DNA of 64,000 nt from Flavobacteriales bacterium. Its GTDB lineage: Bacteria; Bacteroidota; Bacteroidia; Flavobacteriales_E; Vicingaceae. The DNA is taken from assembly GCA_018608405.1 (NCBI GenBank), contig JABAZP010000023.1, forward strand, positions 62,001 to 126,000, read 5' to 3'. The position numbers were made by a program, and so were the translations under genes. Positions 34,386 through 43,520 of this stretch are shown here, in pieces; position 1 is the stretch's first letter, and every line of letters begins with the position of its first letter. The notes beneath the pieces are model-generated. The model was not told where the DNA came from, did no database searches, and saw only the letters and a program-made list of their open reading frames with translations.

Positions 34386-35853
34386 TATTTCTAACTTTTA
34401 CTTTCATGCCTGGCTTTAAGCGCTTAAAATTCAATTCGCTATTAAGTTTCTTTAAATCCTCTACCGATGTACCATCATACTTTTTTGCAATGTCCCATAA
34501 GGTATCTCCGGCCTTAACAACGTGAACTTGGTAGTTACCATTTTTTACAGGAGCAGGAGAACTTTGTACCTGGGTTTTAACGGGAGTGGGACGTGCTTTT
34601 GAATAGATGGTAAGTCGATCACCCGGTTTTAAACGAGATGATCTCAAGTTGTTCCATGCCATTAGTTGTCTAACTGTGACGCCATGTTTTTCTGCTATAT
34701 AACCTAAGAACTCCCCACTTCTTACTCTATGAACAAACATTTCGGGTTCAGCAATAATTTTGCTTTCCCTTCCTGCTATGCTATCCGCTATCTCCTTTCT
34801 TCTTATGTCAGCATAAATCGTTTTTTCGTTGGTCAAAAACAACCCAATTTTATCTGCAGGTAAACATAGTGTTTGTGTTTTATTTTCTGCCTTAGGAATA
34901 TAACTTAGCTTATACATTGGGTTATAAAAGGCAATTTCCTCTTCTGAAATCTTTAAGTAGTCTGCTAGCTGTTTGAATGAAAATGCAGTGTTTATTTCTA
35001 TCGTATCCACACCTCCATCGTAGAGTAGCGTATTGCTCGCATACAAGTCATGATCATTGCCGTGATTCATCATATAATTAACGGCAATAAATGCAGGTAC
35101 ATAACCTCTTGTTTCTCGAGGCAAAAAGGGTCTGATTTTCCAATAGTCTTTGTGGCCTCCAGATCTGCGTATCGCTTTGTTTACATTACCTGGCCCACTA
35201 TTGTATGCAGCTAAAACAAGATTCCAATCTCCGTACATCTTATACAGGTCTTTCATGTACCTTGCCGCTGCAACAGTTGCCTTATACGGGTTCATTCTAT
35301 CGTCAGTGTAAGACGTTACGTGTAAACCGTACATTTTTCCTGTAGGATACATGAACTGCCATAACCCTTGAGCTCCAACTCTCGATTTTGCTGAAGGGCT
35401 TAATGCAGACTCAACCACTGCAAGGTACTTTAACTCTAATGGAATTTCATATCCATCAAAAACCTGTTCAATCATTGGGAAGTATAACGGAGCTAGACCA
35501 AGAACCGAACGACTTAAGCGCCTTCGTTTGTTCACGTACAGGTTAATAAATGCTTTTGTGTATTGGTTATAGGTTAGATCAAAAGGAGTTGCTTCGTTTA
35601 GTGCGTTCAACCTTTCTATCAATAAGGAGTATGGTAATTCTTGAATTTCGTCTACAAGCGTTGTGTCATCAGTTCCTTGGCAATAACGAAAGCAGTTGTA
35701 AAACTTATCCATCATTAAGCTGTCAATCATCGACAAAACAGCATCATCGGGAGCAATATGAAATTCAATAGAATCGGGCTCTTTTGCATCAATAACTGAC
35801 GCAAAACTAGAAAATCTAAAAAAAAGTGAGGTTAAAAGGAGTATTTTATTCAT
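34378..35853 (-). CDS. mltD: lytic transglycosylase with two LysM domains, MltD type
   Basis: A 491-residue secreted muralytic enzyme. After a signal peptide (residues ~1-18), the SLT domain (about 115-260) has LELKYLAVVESALSP with the catalytic Glu, SRVGAQGLWQFMYPTGK and LAAYNSGPGNVNKAI. Two LysM peptidoglycan-binding domains follow: HRVRSGEFLGYIAEKHGVTV near residue 378 and HVVKAGDTLWDIAKKYDGT near residue 445. It cuts glycan strands to anhydromuropeptides. The gene probably forms an operon with the DUF4837 lipoprotein. Confidence 0.92.
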   Translation of the reverse strand: MNKILLLTSLFFRFSSFASVIDAKEPDSIEFHIAPDDAVLSMIDSLMMDKFYNCFRYCQGTDDTTLVDEIQELPYSLLIERLNALNEATPFDLTYNQYTKAFINLYVNKRRRLSRSVLGLAPLYFPMIEQVFDGYEIPLELKYLAVVESALSPSAKSRVGAQGLWQFMYPTGKMYGLHVTSYTDDRMNPYKATVAAARYMKDLYKMYGDWNLVLAAYNSGPGNVNKAIRRSGGHKDYWKIRPFLPRETRGYVPAFIAVNYMMNHGNDHDLYASNTLLYDGGVDTIEINTAFSFKQLADYLKISEEEIAFYNPMYKLSYIPKAENKTQTLCLPADKIGLFLTNEKTIYADIRRKEIADSIAGRESKIIAEPEMFVHRVRSGEFLGYIAEKHGVTVRQLMAWNNLRSSRLKPGDRLTIYSKARPTPVKTQVQSSPAPVKNGNYQVHVVKAGDTLWDIAKKYDGTSVEDLKKLNSELNFKRLKPGMKVKVRNIG

Positions 35854-35940
35854 GGATCTCTTTCATTGAAAACGCAAAAAGTTAAGATTTCTTGCACCTT
35901 TACGAAATTCATCAATTCCCTTGTCCTTTCTCTGTTTTTT

Positions 35941-37386
35941 CTAGGCTTTTATTAACGCAAATTTGTTAACGAGCTCTTTTGAAAATGCGAACAACTTCTC
36001 TTCGTTGAACTCACCAGTCATTAGCTGTATACCAAAGGGCATTTGATTTTTACTTTGTCCTAAAGGCAAAGAAATAGCAGGAATTCCTGCGAGATTAGCC
36101 TGAACGGTAAAAATGTCTTCTAAGTACATTTTAATTTGATCGTCCTTTTGCGCATTTAAATCAAAGGCTATGTGCGGAGAGGTTGGTGAAATAATGAAGT
36201 CGTATTGCTCAAAAACTTTTTGGGTACTTTCTTTAACCAAACGACGAACTTTTTGCGCCTTCGTATAATAAGCGTCGTAATACCCTGCGCTCAAGACATA
36301 GGTTCCAAGCATTATTCTCCTTTTAACTTCCCTGCCAAAACCTTCACTTCTAGACTTCACATAAGTTGACTCTAGGTCTGTTGCGTTTGGGCTGCGATAG
36401 CCGAAGTGAATACCGTCGTAACGTGCTAAGTTAGAAGACGCCTCAGCGGTGGTTAACACATAATAGGTTGGAACAATTTGATCTAGATAGTCAAACTTAA
36501 CCTCATCTACTTGGTGGCCTTCTGCTCTTAGACTTTCTATAATTTCAATTGTTCTATTCTTCACCTCAGGGTCTATTCCTTCGTGATTAACGTAACAATC
36601 GAAATATGCAATTTTTAATTTTTTCCCCTTCAAACTATCAATAGACGCTGTATAAGCAGGAACAGGTTTTTTACTTACTGTACTGTCAAACTCGTCCTTA
36701 CCTGCAATTACCTCTGAAATCAATGCAGCATCTTGAACATTTGTAGTAAAAGTTCCTATTTGATCAAATGAAGACCCAAATGCAATTAATCCATTTCTAG
36801 AAACTCTACCGTAGGTTGGTTTAAATCCAACTGTACCCGTAAAAGAGGCTGGCTGACGAATAGAACCTCCGGTGTCTGACCCTAGAGCTGCCATGCACAA
36901 ACCTGCTACTACAGAAGCCGCTGCACCACCACTAGAGCCTCCTGCAACTTTGTTTTTATCCAACGGATTTTTAACCGGACCGAAATAAGAGGTTTCATTA
37001 GAAGAACCCATTGCAAACTCATCACAATTTGTTCTGCCAATAATTATTGCATCCTCTTTTAACAGTCGCTCAACAACTGTTGCCGAGTATAAAGATTCGA
37101 ATCCTTCTAACATTTTTGAAGACGCCGAAAGCCCGTGCCCCTTGTAACAAATGTTGTCCTTTATTGAAATAATTAAGCCAGCCAATTTGCCTGCTTTTCC
37201 TTCTTTTATTTTAAGGTCGACCGACTCTGCTTGAGCCTTTGCTGACCTATCGAAAGTTTCTACAAATGCATTTAAATCCTGCTTCGTTTCAATTTCTTTT
37301 AAATAGTAATCAACTAACTCGACGCAAGAAATTTTTGCACTAGTCAGCTCTTGCTGAACATTTTTCAGTGAAGTAAAACCTTTCAA
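35941..37386 (-). CDS. gatA: Asp-tRNA(Asn)/Glu-tRNA(Gln) amidotransferase subunit A
   Basis: A 481-residue amidase-signature enzyme that releases ammonia from glutamine for the GatCAB complex. The Ser-cisSer-Lys triad is visible in GLIISIKDNICYKGHGLSA (Lys near residue 73), and in GGSSGGAAASV and GSDTGGSIRQPASFTG. Start is a TTG, since the frame has a stop shortly upstream and no ATG. tatA lies 18 bp upstream in the same direction; gatB and gatC are not in the window. Confidence 0.95.
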   Translation of the reverse strand: MKGFTSLKNVQQELTSAKISCVELVDYYLKEIETKQDLNAFVETFDRSAKAQAESVDLKIKEGKAGKLAGLIISIKDNICYKGHGLSASSKMLEGFESLYSATVVERLLKEDAIIIGRTNCDEFAMGSSNETSYFGPVKNPLDKNKVAGGSSGGAAASVVAGLCMAALGSDTGGSIRQPASFTGTVGFKPTYGRVSRNGLIAFGSSFDQIGTFTTNVQDAALISEVIAGKDEFDSTVSKKPVPAYTASIDSLKGKKLKIAYFDCYVNHEGIDPEVKNRTIEIIESLRAEGHQVDEVKFDYLDQIVPTYYVLTTAEASSNLARYDGIHFGYRSPNATDLESTYVKSRSEGFGREVKRRIMLGTYVLSAGYYDAYYTKAQKVRRLVKESTQKVFEQYDFIISPTSPHIAFDLNAQKDDQIKMYLEDIFTVQANLAGIPAISLPLGQSKNQMPFGIQLMTGEFNEEKLFAFSKELVNKFALIKA

Positions 37387-37404
37387 TGGATGTAAAGTTT
37401 TTAT

Positions 37405-37590
37405 TTATTTTGTTGGGGTATTGTCTTTATCTTCTTCGTTGGTTGCGTCTTTAAACTCTTTTATGCCTTTGCCAACTCCTTTCATTAATTCAGGAATTTT
37501 CTTTGCTCCAAAGAGTAATATTACAGCAACAACGATAAGTACAATCTGTGTCGGGCCAAACATCCCAGCTTCAAATACGGTAGTTTCCAT
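37405..37590 (-). CDS. tatA: Sec-independent protein translocase subunit TatA/TatE
   Basis: A 61-residue protein with a short N-terminal periplasmic stretch, one helix ([20 protein letters not shown], residues ~11-30) and the conserved [20 protein letters not shown] amphipathic region, followed by an acidic tail. TatA forms the translocation pore for folded proteins. The ATG at 37590 is preferred to a TTG six codons upstream because a -7 promoter box lies at 37606-37613. tatC is not in the window. Confidence 0.92.
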   Translation of the reverse strand: METTVFEAGMFGPTQIVLIVVAVILLFGAKKIPELMKGVGKGIKEFKDATNEEDKDNTPTK

Positions 37591-37605
37591 GCTTAAATTT
37601 TGATT

Positions 37606-37613
37606 CAAAGTTA
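37606..37613 (-). promoter_or_regulatory. -7 promoter box for tatA-gatA
   Basis: TAACTTTG on the minus strand, an exact TAnnTTTG match, 15 nt upstream of the tatA ATG. No -33 TTG at the expected spacing. Confidence 0.5.
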
Positions 37614-37658
37614 ATCAAATTAAAAGAGGATATTTCTTAGAGTTACTTCTCATTTAAA

Positions 37659-37666
37659 TACTTTTG
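37659..37666 (+). promoter_or_regulatory. -7 promoter box abutting the FAD oxidoreductase start
   Basis: TACTTTTG, an exact TAnnTTTG match, with TTA (for TTG) at 37637-37639 at 19-nt spacing. Only 4 nt separate the box from the GTG start at 37671, so the mRNA would have almost no leader. Confidence 0.5.
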
Positions 37667-37670
37667 GCAG

Positions 37671-38729
37671 GTGAATAAAAAAGTAGATTACCTTATTGTT
37701 GGACAAGGCTTAGCGGGTACGTTTTTAGCCTTCGAATTAATGCAGAAAGGGAAGTCTGTAATGGTTATAGATAAGGGTTTAAAATACTCTTCTTCCAGAG
37801 TTGCAGCAGGGGTAATCAACCCTATTGTACTTAGAAGGTTTACGGTAACTTGGAGAGCAAAGGAGTTCTTAAATTATAACCCTTTTTTTTATGAAAAATT
37901 AGATAAGTACCTTGGCAAGCAATACCACTTTAGCCTTCCTTTAAAAAAATTAATTTCATCTCAAGACGAGATAGATTTCTGGAAATATCGTTACGACAAG
38001 GAAGATGTAAGGGACTATATTTATAAAGAGTTAACAGATGTAAAAGAAAACTTATTTCCGACAGAAAAATTTAAAGTGGGGTTGGCAAAACAGGCTTCTT
38101 GGCTAAATATTAGCGACTTGCTCGTAGATTTTAGGGCAAATCTTGAAGCAAAAAACGCGCTATTGGAAGAAGAGTTTGATTTTTCCAGCCTTCGGACGAA
38201 TCGCTATAAAAACATCGAGTTTGGTAGAGTTGTCTTCTGCGAAGGAGCGCGAGGAAAATACAATCCGCTATTTAAGAGCCTGCCGTTTAGCCTTAATAAA
38301 GGACAGCTAATCACCGTTAAAAACAACCAACTTCCATCTGATAGCTTACTGAAAAAGAAAGTCTTTATTCTGCCTACCTCAGAAAGTATTTTTAAAGTTG
38401 GTGCCACTTATTCTTGGAAATGGGATACAAGTTCTGAAGAGGCGGCACATAAAATTGAACCGGAAAAAACTGAATTATTAAAGACTCATTTAGAAGAAAT
38501 AACCACGTCTAACTATGAGGTTGTTGCTGTGCAAACAGGAATTCGGCCCTCTATAAAAGACAGACGACCTTTAATAGGGCAGCACCCGGACAAAGCAGAT
38601 GTTTACATGTTTAACGGTATGGGAACCAGGGGGTGTTTTATGGCTCCGTTATTAATTGATGAGTTTATCAATTATTGCGAGCAGGGTGCTGATTTACACA
38701 AAGAGGTAGACCTTCGTCGGTTTCTTTGA
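37671..38729 (+). CDS. FAD-dependent oxidoreductase, DAO (DadA-like) family
   Basis: A 352-residue flavoprotein. The N-terminal FAD motif is YLIVGQGLAGTFLAFELMQK, with SSRVAAGVINPIVLRRF following, and the C-terminus has TGIRPSIKDRRPLIGQHP and FNGMGTRGCFMAPLL, the pattern of DAO-fold oxidoreductases (glycine/D-amino acid oxidase relatives). The substrate cannot be inferred. GTG start; the next ATG would remove part of the FAD motif. Convergent with the response regulator, with stops 1 bp apart. Confidence 0.83.
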   Translation: MNKKVDYLIVGQGLAGTFLAFELMQKGKSVMVIDKGLKYSSSRVAAGVINPIVLRRFTVTWRAKEFLNYNPFFYEKLDKYLGKQYHFSLPLKKLISSQDEIDFWKYRYDKEDVRDYIYKELTDVKENLFPTEKFKVGLAKQASWLNISDLLVDFRANLEAKNALLEEEFDFSSLRTNRYKNIEFGRVVFCEGARGKYNPLFKSLPFSLNKGQLITVKNNQLPSDSLLKKKVFILPTSESIFKVGATYSWKWDTSSEEAAHKIEPEKTELLKTHLEEITTSNYEVVAVQTGIRPSIKDRRPLIGQHPDKADVYMFNGMGTRGCFMAPLLIDEFINYCEQGADLHKEVDLRRFL

Positions 38730-38730
38730 G

Positions 38731-39477
38731 TTACGCTAAGTTTAATCGTTTAAATAACCCTTCTCGATAGGATCCCCCAATTGGAATTTTCTTGTCAGAG
38801 TTTTCAATGTTCACAATTAAACTATCAATTGAGTTGATTTTGTTCAAGTTCAATATAAAAGACCTGTGGCTTCTCATAAACATCTTACTTGGAAGTTTCT
38901 TTTCAATGTCTTTCATCGTGGAATGAATGGTAAACCGTTCTTTATCCGTGTGAATAATAACGTAATCTTTTAATGCTTCGACAAACAAAATGTTTGCATT
39001 TTGAACCTTGACTAACTTTGAATTGGATTTAACATAAATATACTCTGTGGAGATAGGAGATGCCTTTGCTCCTGAAGAACTAACACCTGATAACTTCTCT
39101 TTTTCCTTTTTAAATTTATACAACGCCATTTCAATTGACGTTCTAAGATCTATTTCTTTAAATGGCTTGATAACATAACCGTAGGACTCAGTGATTTTCG
39201 CTCGTTCTATTGTTTTTTCGTCTGCATAGGCCGTTAAAAAGACGACCGGTATATCATAATCTTTTTTAATCCTCGCTGAAGCATCAATTCCTGAAATATT
39301 TCCTGCCAACATTATATCCATTAAAACCAAATCCGGCTTATTATCTTCTAAGAACGAAAGCGCTTTTTCACCTTTCGAAAATGACGCGATTACTTCATAA
39401 CCTATTTTTTCAAGACACACAGAGGTGTCTTTTGCTACAATCGCTTCGTCTTCTACAATTAATATTTTAGTTTTCAT
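38731..39477 (-). CDS. LytTR-type response regulator
   Basis: A 248-residue regulator. The receiver domain (about 1-125) has the acidic pair in IVEDEAIVAK, the phospho-acceptor Asp in PDLVLMDIML (near residue 53) and the Lys in YVIKPFKEIDL (near 105). The C-terminal LytTR DNA-binding domain (about 148-245) includes ILFVEALKDYVIIHT and MFMRSHRSFILNLNKI. Its ATG overlaps the TGA of the histidine kinase fragment (4 bp), so the two form a two-component pair. The sensor part of the partner is damaged. Confidence 0.92.
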   Translation of the reverse strand: MKTKILIVEDEAIVAKDTSVCLEKIGYEVIASFSKGEKALSFLEDNKPDLVLMDIMLAGNISGIDASARIKKDYDIPVVFLTAYADEKTIERAKITESYGYVIKPFKEIDLRTSIEMALYKFKKEKEKLSGVSSSGAKASPISTEYIYVKSNSKLVKVQNANILFVEALKDYVIIHTDKERFTIHSTMKDIEKKLPSKMFMRSHRSFILNLNKINSIDSLIVNIENSDKKIPIGGSYREGLFKRLNLA

Positions 39478-40199
39478 ACTTCGTTTTTTGTATCAAAGCT
39501 GATGATAAATTTTGTTCCGTTCTGACGCTCTAGGATTAGTGTTCCTTCCATTTGTTCAACCAAAGTTGAAACCAACTGAAGGCCTAAGGTATCTGTTTTT
39601 TCGACGTTTATCTCTTTAGAAATTCCTACTCCATCGTGTGCCAAAGAAAGTGAAATTTTCTCCAAATTACCAATCAAAGTAATCTCTATTTTTCCGTGCT
39701 TCCTTCCTTTAAATGCATATTTCAACGAATTGGAAATAAGTTCATTTAAAATTAGACCACACGGTATCGCCTCATTCAAAGATAGGAATACTTCGTCTAA
39801 AGAAAAAACCAATTCAACTGACGTATCAAGTAACTCGTATGTATTAACTAAACTTTCAACCAAATCTCTCACGTAACTCGAAAAACGTATATCAGAAAGG
39901 TTGGTAGTGCTATATAAACGTTCATAAATTGAAGCCATAGCCGCAATTCTATTTCTACTTTCTTTGAGAACTTCTAATATATGCTCATCTGTAACGTATG
40001 AACTCTGTAAGCTTAGAATGCTTGAAATTACCTGCATGTTATTCTTTACCCGATGATGGACTTCTTTTAACAGAATCTCTTTCTCCTTTACTGAATTCGT
40101 ATGCTCTATCTCATTCAACTTTTTCTGAGTGATGTCATGACCTATTCCCGAAACTTCTTCGATTACACCATTTTCGCCAATAATCGGGTTGATATACAT
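39474..40199 (-). CDS. histidine kinase (HisKA_2 type), catalytic part of a damaged sensor kinase
   Basis: A 241-residue frame starting at the ATG at 40199. It begins with the end of a PAS domain (YINPIIGENGVIEEVSGIGH, then DIT). The HisKA_2 dimerisation domain follows, with the phospho-acceptor in LLKEVHHRVKNNMQVISSIL, and then a HATPase_c domain with LILNELISNSLKYAFKG and GVGISKEI. Upstream, the PAS-encoding frame shifts at about 40200 and about 20 residues expected in the PAS fold are missing, so a short deletion is likely. The kinase core is intact and could be made from this ATG as a soluble protein, but it has lost its sensors. Confidence 0.75.
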   Translation of the reverse strand: MYINPIIGENGVIEEVSGIGHDITQKKLNEIEHTNSVKEKEILLKEVHHRVKNNMQVISSILSLQSSYVTDEHILEVLKESRNRIAAMASIYERLYSTTNLSDIRFSSYVRDLVESLVNTYELLDTSVELVFSLDEVFLSLNEAIPCGLILNELISNSLKYAFKGRKHGKIEITLIGNLEKISLSLAHDGVGISKEINVEKTDTLGLQLVSTLVEQMEGTLILERQNGTKFIISFDTKNEV

Positions 40200-40880
40200 T
40201 TTTCTATAATTTCTTTCTCTAGCCTTTGCTCACTCAATAGTAAACCAAACGGCTGTTGAATGACATCGGTCTTTTTATATTGAAATTCATGTTTAACAGC
40301 CGGGTTTATTTTATTAATTCTACCTTCTGTGTCAGTAGTAAAAATCATATCCAGCGAGCTTTCTATAATTCCCTCGGAATAGGATTGGGAGTTTTGAAGT
40401 CTTCTTTGAATTATTCTATTTTGCTCTAATTGAATCCGTAAGCTATCGTTATCTACTTTTTGCTCTCGTACTTCTTCCTTTACCGCTTCGATCTTTTTAC
40501 GATCTGTAATTTCTACAAAAGACTCTAAAATACATTCCTCTCCTTCAAAATCTATTTTAGTAGTAATTGATTCTACGAAAACAGAATTCCCGTTTGCATC
40601 AATAAATTCAAACTCCAATAATGGAACTTCTTTTCCTGAAAAAATGGCTATTTCACGATCAGTTTGAAGGTTTGGTTATTCAAGTTTTAATAATTTGTGC
40701 TGATTCAATCCAATTATCTCAGAAGTAGATTTGTATTTTAGAATATCTAAAGCCCGTACGTTTGCAAACACAACTTTTTGGTTTCTGAAGATAATTATTC
40801 CAACTATTGTTTTATTTATTAAGTTTTTATACTTCTTCTCACTGCGTAAAATTTGGCGCTCATAATATTACAGTTTTTAA
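40163..40880 (-). pseudogene. sensor (PAS) portion of the damaged histidine kinase
   Basis: Two PAS-like segments are readable. The first (about 40855-40679) encodes ILRSEKKYKNLINKTIVG, then FRNQKVVFANVRALDIL, and is cut by an in-frame TAA at 40676-40678. The same frame continues after it with PNLQTDREIAIFSGKEVPLL, a coiled coil and a second PAS (SSLDMIFTTDTEGRINKINP) to about 40200. There the frame is lost relative to the kinase part. The 5' end lacks an in-frame start; an ATG at 40863 would fit with one added A in the following AAA. So at least two, perhaps three, lesions affect this gene. Confidence 0.7.
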
Positions 40881-40964
40881 AATTAGAAATTCTACTTTTA
40901 AACTGTACTAGTTTTGGGGGAGCTTACAACAACAATAGTAAATTCCAGCTCACTTAAACTTTCT

Positions 40965-41081
40965 ATGAAAAGTGAAAAGAAAAAACAAAAGAAAGCAGCA
41001 AAGAATATCTCTAATCTAATAAGATTGATAAGAATGCGAAAAAATTTAGAAATTGCTGAGAAAGCATCTGGCATCAAGTAA
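40965..41081 (+). CDS. possible small basic ORF
   Basis: A 38-codon frame, ATG to TAA, with 13 Lys/Arg residues (begins MKSEKKKQKKAAKNISNLIR). The frame is also open a little upstream. It lies in the gap between the damaged kinase and the YwqK gene, antisense to both. No family, no clear ribosome binding site. It may be chance or a gene remnant. Confidence 0.2.
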   Translation: MKSEKKKQKKAAKNISNLIRLIRMRKNLEIAEKASGIK

Positions 41082-41119
41082 ATGTAGCGATACATTTAGA
41101 ATGAAAAAATATTATTCAC

Positions 41120-42637
41120 TTACTTTATTTTTTGACCATCTATTCTAATTTCTTCATCGTCTTTATAAGTAATAGTAGTGGTTTCATTACCAAAAGCGTC
41201 GTACCATCTCCATTTTCCATCTTTTAGTCCGTAACTATAATTCTCCTCTTTTAATAAATAACCTTGCTCGCTATAATACTTATGTTTGCCGTGCGATGCT
41301 CCGTCAATGTAAGTACCTTCAAAAGAAACCTTTCCTCCAGGAAATCGATGTTCCCAGTATCCATTGCGTTCTCCATATCTATATTTCCCTTTCTCTTGAT
41401 GATCATTTAATTCATAAAACCACTCTCCCTCTCTTTCACCATCAAAATATTCGCCTTTGGTAATTAATTCACCCTGCAATGTATATTCTGCTAATTCACC
41501 ATCTTCAATTCCTTTTCTAAACTCCTCTCGCCTGAGTAAATTTCCATTTTCATAGTACCAATTCCATTCTCCGGTATACCTTCCGTTAGCATCGTATACT
41601 CCCTTCTGTTCTACCTTTCCTGTAGTAAAATAATACTCCCATTTCCCATATTTCTTTCCATCCTTATATGTTCCTTTTGATTTTATTTTTCCATTTAAAT
41701 AATACTCTTCCCACTCTCCTTGATAAAAACCGTTTGCATCGATGATCCCTTTTTTCAGCAAGTAACCATTTTTATATATTTCTGTAGCAGCAACAGTACC
41801 ATCTTCATTGTAAAATGTTGAAACACCGTCTCTTTTACCTGCTTTATTGTACACGGAAGTCGATTTAGGTGTTCCATCAGCATAATAAATTGTATTGATA
41901 TCAAAATCAGCAATGTTATTCTCATCACTTTGTTCTACTCCATTTAAATAAAGCGTTGTACTTTCAAGTTTTCCTTGGCGGTTATATTGTTTTTCATAAC
42001 CGTTTAACTGATCATTTTTATACCTCATTTCTGTTTGCAACCGCTGATTTGGAAAATATTCCTTCCAAACACCTTGTTTTAAACCATTTTTATCTGTTTG
42101 ATTAATTTGCTCATTACTAACAATAAAGTTTTTACTGTATGTAATTATGGCCGTTATTCGTCCATCCTTTCCATATTCATAACCAACGCCTTCTCGCCTT
42201 CCATTTTCATGTGGAATCGTTTTTTCAACCAACATGTTAGAACTGTCAGGATAAAACGTTTTTGTTACTCCACTGATTATATCATTTTTAAAATGTTCTT
42301 GTTTAATCAATAAACAATTATCATTAAACTGTTGATAAACTCCATTCTTTTTGTTTTCTAAATAATTGATTTTGTATTCTATATTTCCATTTTCTTTATA
42401 AAACTTCCAAGTGCTATCTAATAAAAAGTTCTTTCTATTTCCCTCTGATTTTCGTAAACCATTTGGAAAATATGTAATCCAATATCCGTCGGGTTTTCCA
42501 TCTCGTAAAATTCCTTCGCTAGAAATTTTACCATCTTCATAATAAAAAGCTTTGTAGTTTTCCTGAGTAGAATCCACAAATTGCGCTAACCCTAAAAATG
42601 GAATTCCTAAAAAAAAGAAAAAGAGACTTTTCAACAT
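41120..42637 (-). CDS. secreted YwqK/MORN_2 repeat protein
   Basis: A 505-residue protein with a signal peptide (MLKSLFFFFLGIPFLGLAQ) and then about a dozen ~22-24-residue repeats of the pattern YYxNGKxxxxGxYxDGKxxGxW, for example GEWEEYYLNGKIKSKGTYKD. This is the MORN_2 / YwqK family. The automatic label for the family is toxin-antitoxin system antitoxin, but the evidence for that in secreted flavobacterial repeats is weak, and no toxin gene is adjacent. Function unknown; perhaps a surface or periplasmic binding scaffold. Confidence 0.85.
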   Translation of the reverse strand: MLKSLFFFFLGIPFLGLAQFVDSTQENYKAFYYEDGKISSEGILRDGKPDGYWITYFPNGLRKSEGNRKNFLLDSTWKFYKENGNIEYKINYLENKKNGVYQQFNDNCLLIKQEHFKNDIISGVTKTFYPDSSNMLVEKTIPHENGRREGVGYEYGKDGRITAIITYSKNFIVSNEQINQTDKNGLKQGVWKEYFPNQRLQTEMRYKNDQLNGYEKQYNRQGKLESTTLYLNGVEQSDENNIADFDINTIYYADGTPKSTSVYNKAGKRDGVSTFYNEDGTVAATEIYKNGYLLKKGIIDANGFYQGEWEEYYLNGKIKSKGTYKDGKKYGKWEYYFTTGKVEQKGVYDANGRYTGEWNWYYENGNLLRREEFRKGIEDGELAEYTLQGELITKGEYFDGEREGEWFYELNDHQEKGKYRYGERNGYWEHRFPGGKVSFEGTYIDGASHGKHKYYSEQGYLLKEENYSYGLKDGKWRWYDAFGNETTTITYKDDEEIRIDGQKIK

Positions 42638-43086
42638 TATATAAATTAATAATAGATTTTATTTAAAAATTTAAAAAGAATCTATTAATACTATTATGGC
42701 GTTAATACTGTTTAAACAAATTTCGTTATTTGATTGCTTTAATGACTTATTAATACAAAATAACAATTCATTAACAAAATACCTTTACTTAAGTTATTGA
42801 CTAAATGAATAAATTAAAAAGCTATTAACAATTACCTAATAACGTATAGACTGATAAGTAAATTATAAAAGAGGCAAATAAACAGTTCAAAGAATGTTTA
42901 TAAATCGCTGGTAAACTTCTGCTAACTTAACGCAGTTATTCAATTATATGTGCAGCTGGATTTTTTTACGGAATACACAAGTTTAGATATTAGAAGTTGT
43001 GAGTTTTGTTAGAAAGTAATTAACAAGAGATGTGAACACCTTACTAACATTAAATAAACTTGCAGTGTAATTTAAATGTAAATACT
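42638..43086. other. AT-rich intergenic region of about 450 bp
   Basis: Between the divergent YwqK and rpiB genes. It holds many short A/T runs, an imperfect inverted repeat built on AATAGATT and AATCTATT near 42648-42690, and several TTAA/ATTAA repeats. A weak -7-like TAAACTTG (one mismatch) is at 43055-43062, before rpiB. I see no gene. Confidence 0.4.
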
Positions 43087-43515
43087 ATGAAAATAGCTAT
43101 TGGTGGTGATCACGCAGGGTTTGAGTACAAACAAGCCATTAAAACTTACTTAGAAAAGTTAGGACATACTGTTGAAGACTTTGGTCCTTTTTCAGACGAT
43201 AGTTGCGACTATCCAGACATAGCCCATCCATTAGCTATGTCAGTAGAGTCAAAAAAAAATGAGTTAGGTATAGGTATTTGTGGAAGCGGAAATGGAATTA
43301 ACATGACCTTAAACAAGCACCAAGAAATACGATCTGCACTTTGTTGGGAAGTAGAATTAGCGCGTCTTGCAAGGCAACATAATAACGCTAATGTGCTGGC
43401 ATTACCATCTCGATTTATTTCTATAGAGTTGGCAAAAAAATGTGTTGAGGCTTTTGTAAACGAAGAGTTTGAAGGAGGTAGACACGAAAGAAGAGTAAAT
43501 AAAATTAAACTTTAA
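43087..43515 (+). CDS. rpiB: ribose 5-phosphate isomerase B
   Basis: A 142-residue RpiB/LacAB-type isomerase of the pentose phosphate pathway. The N-terminal MKIAIGGDHAGFEYK, the substrate residues in DDSCDYPDIAHPLA and the active-site GIGICGSGNGINMTLNK (Cys near residue 65) are present, and LARQHNNANVLALPSR follows. The start is the ATG at 43087; a TTG nine codons earlier is less likely. It ends 5 bp before an M28 peptidase gene. Confidence 0.94.
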   Translation: MKIAIGGDHAGFEYKQAIKTYLEKLGHTVEDFGPFSDDSCDYPDIAHPLAMSVESKKNELGIGICGSGNGINMTLNKHQEIRSALCWEVELARLARQHNNANVLALPSRFISIELAKKCVEAFVNEEFEGGRHERRVNKIKL

Positions 43516-43520
43516 CCGGT

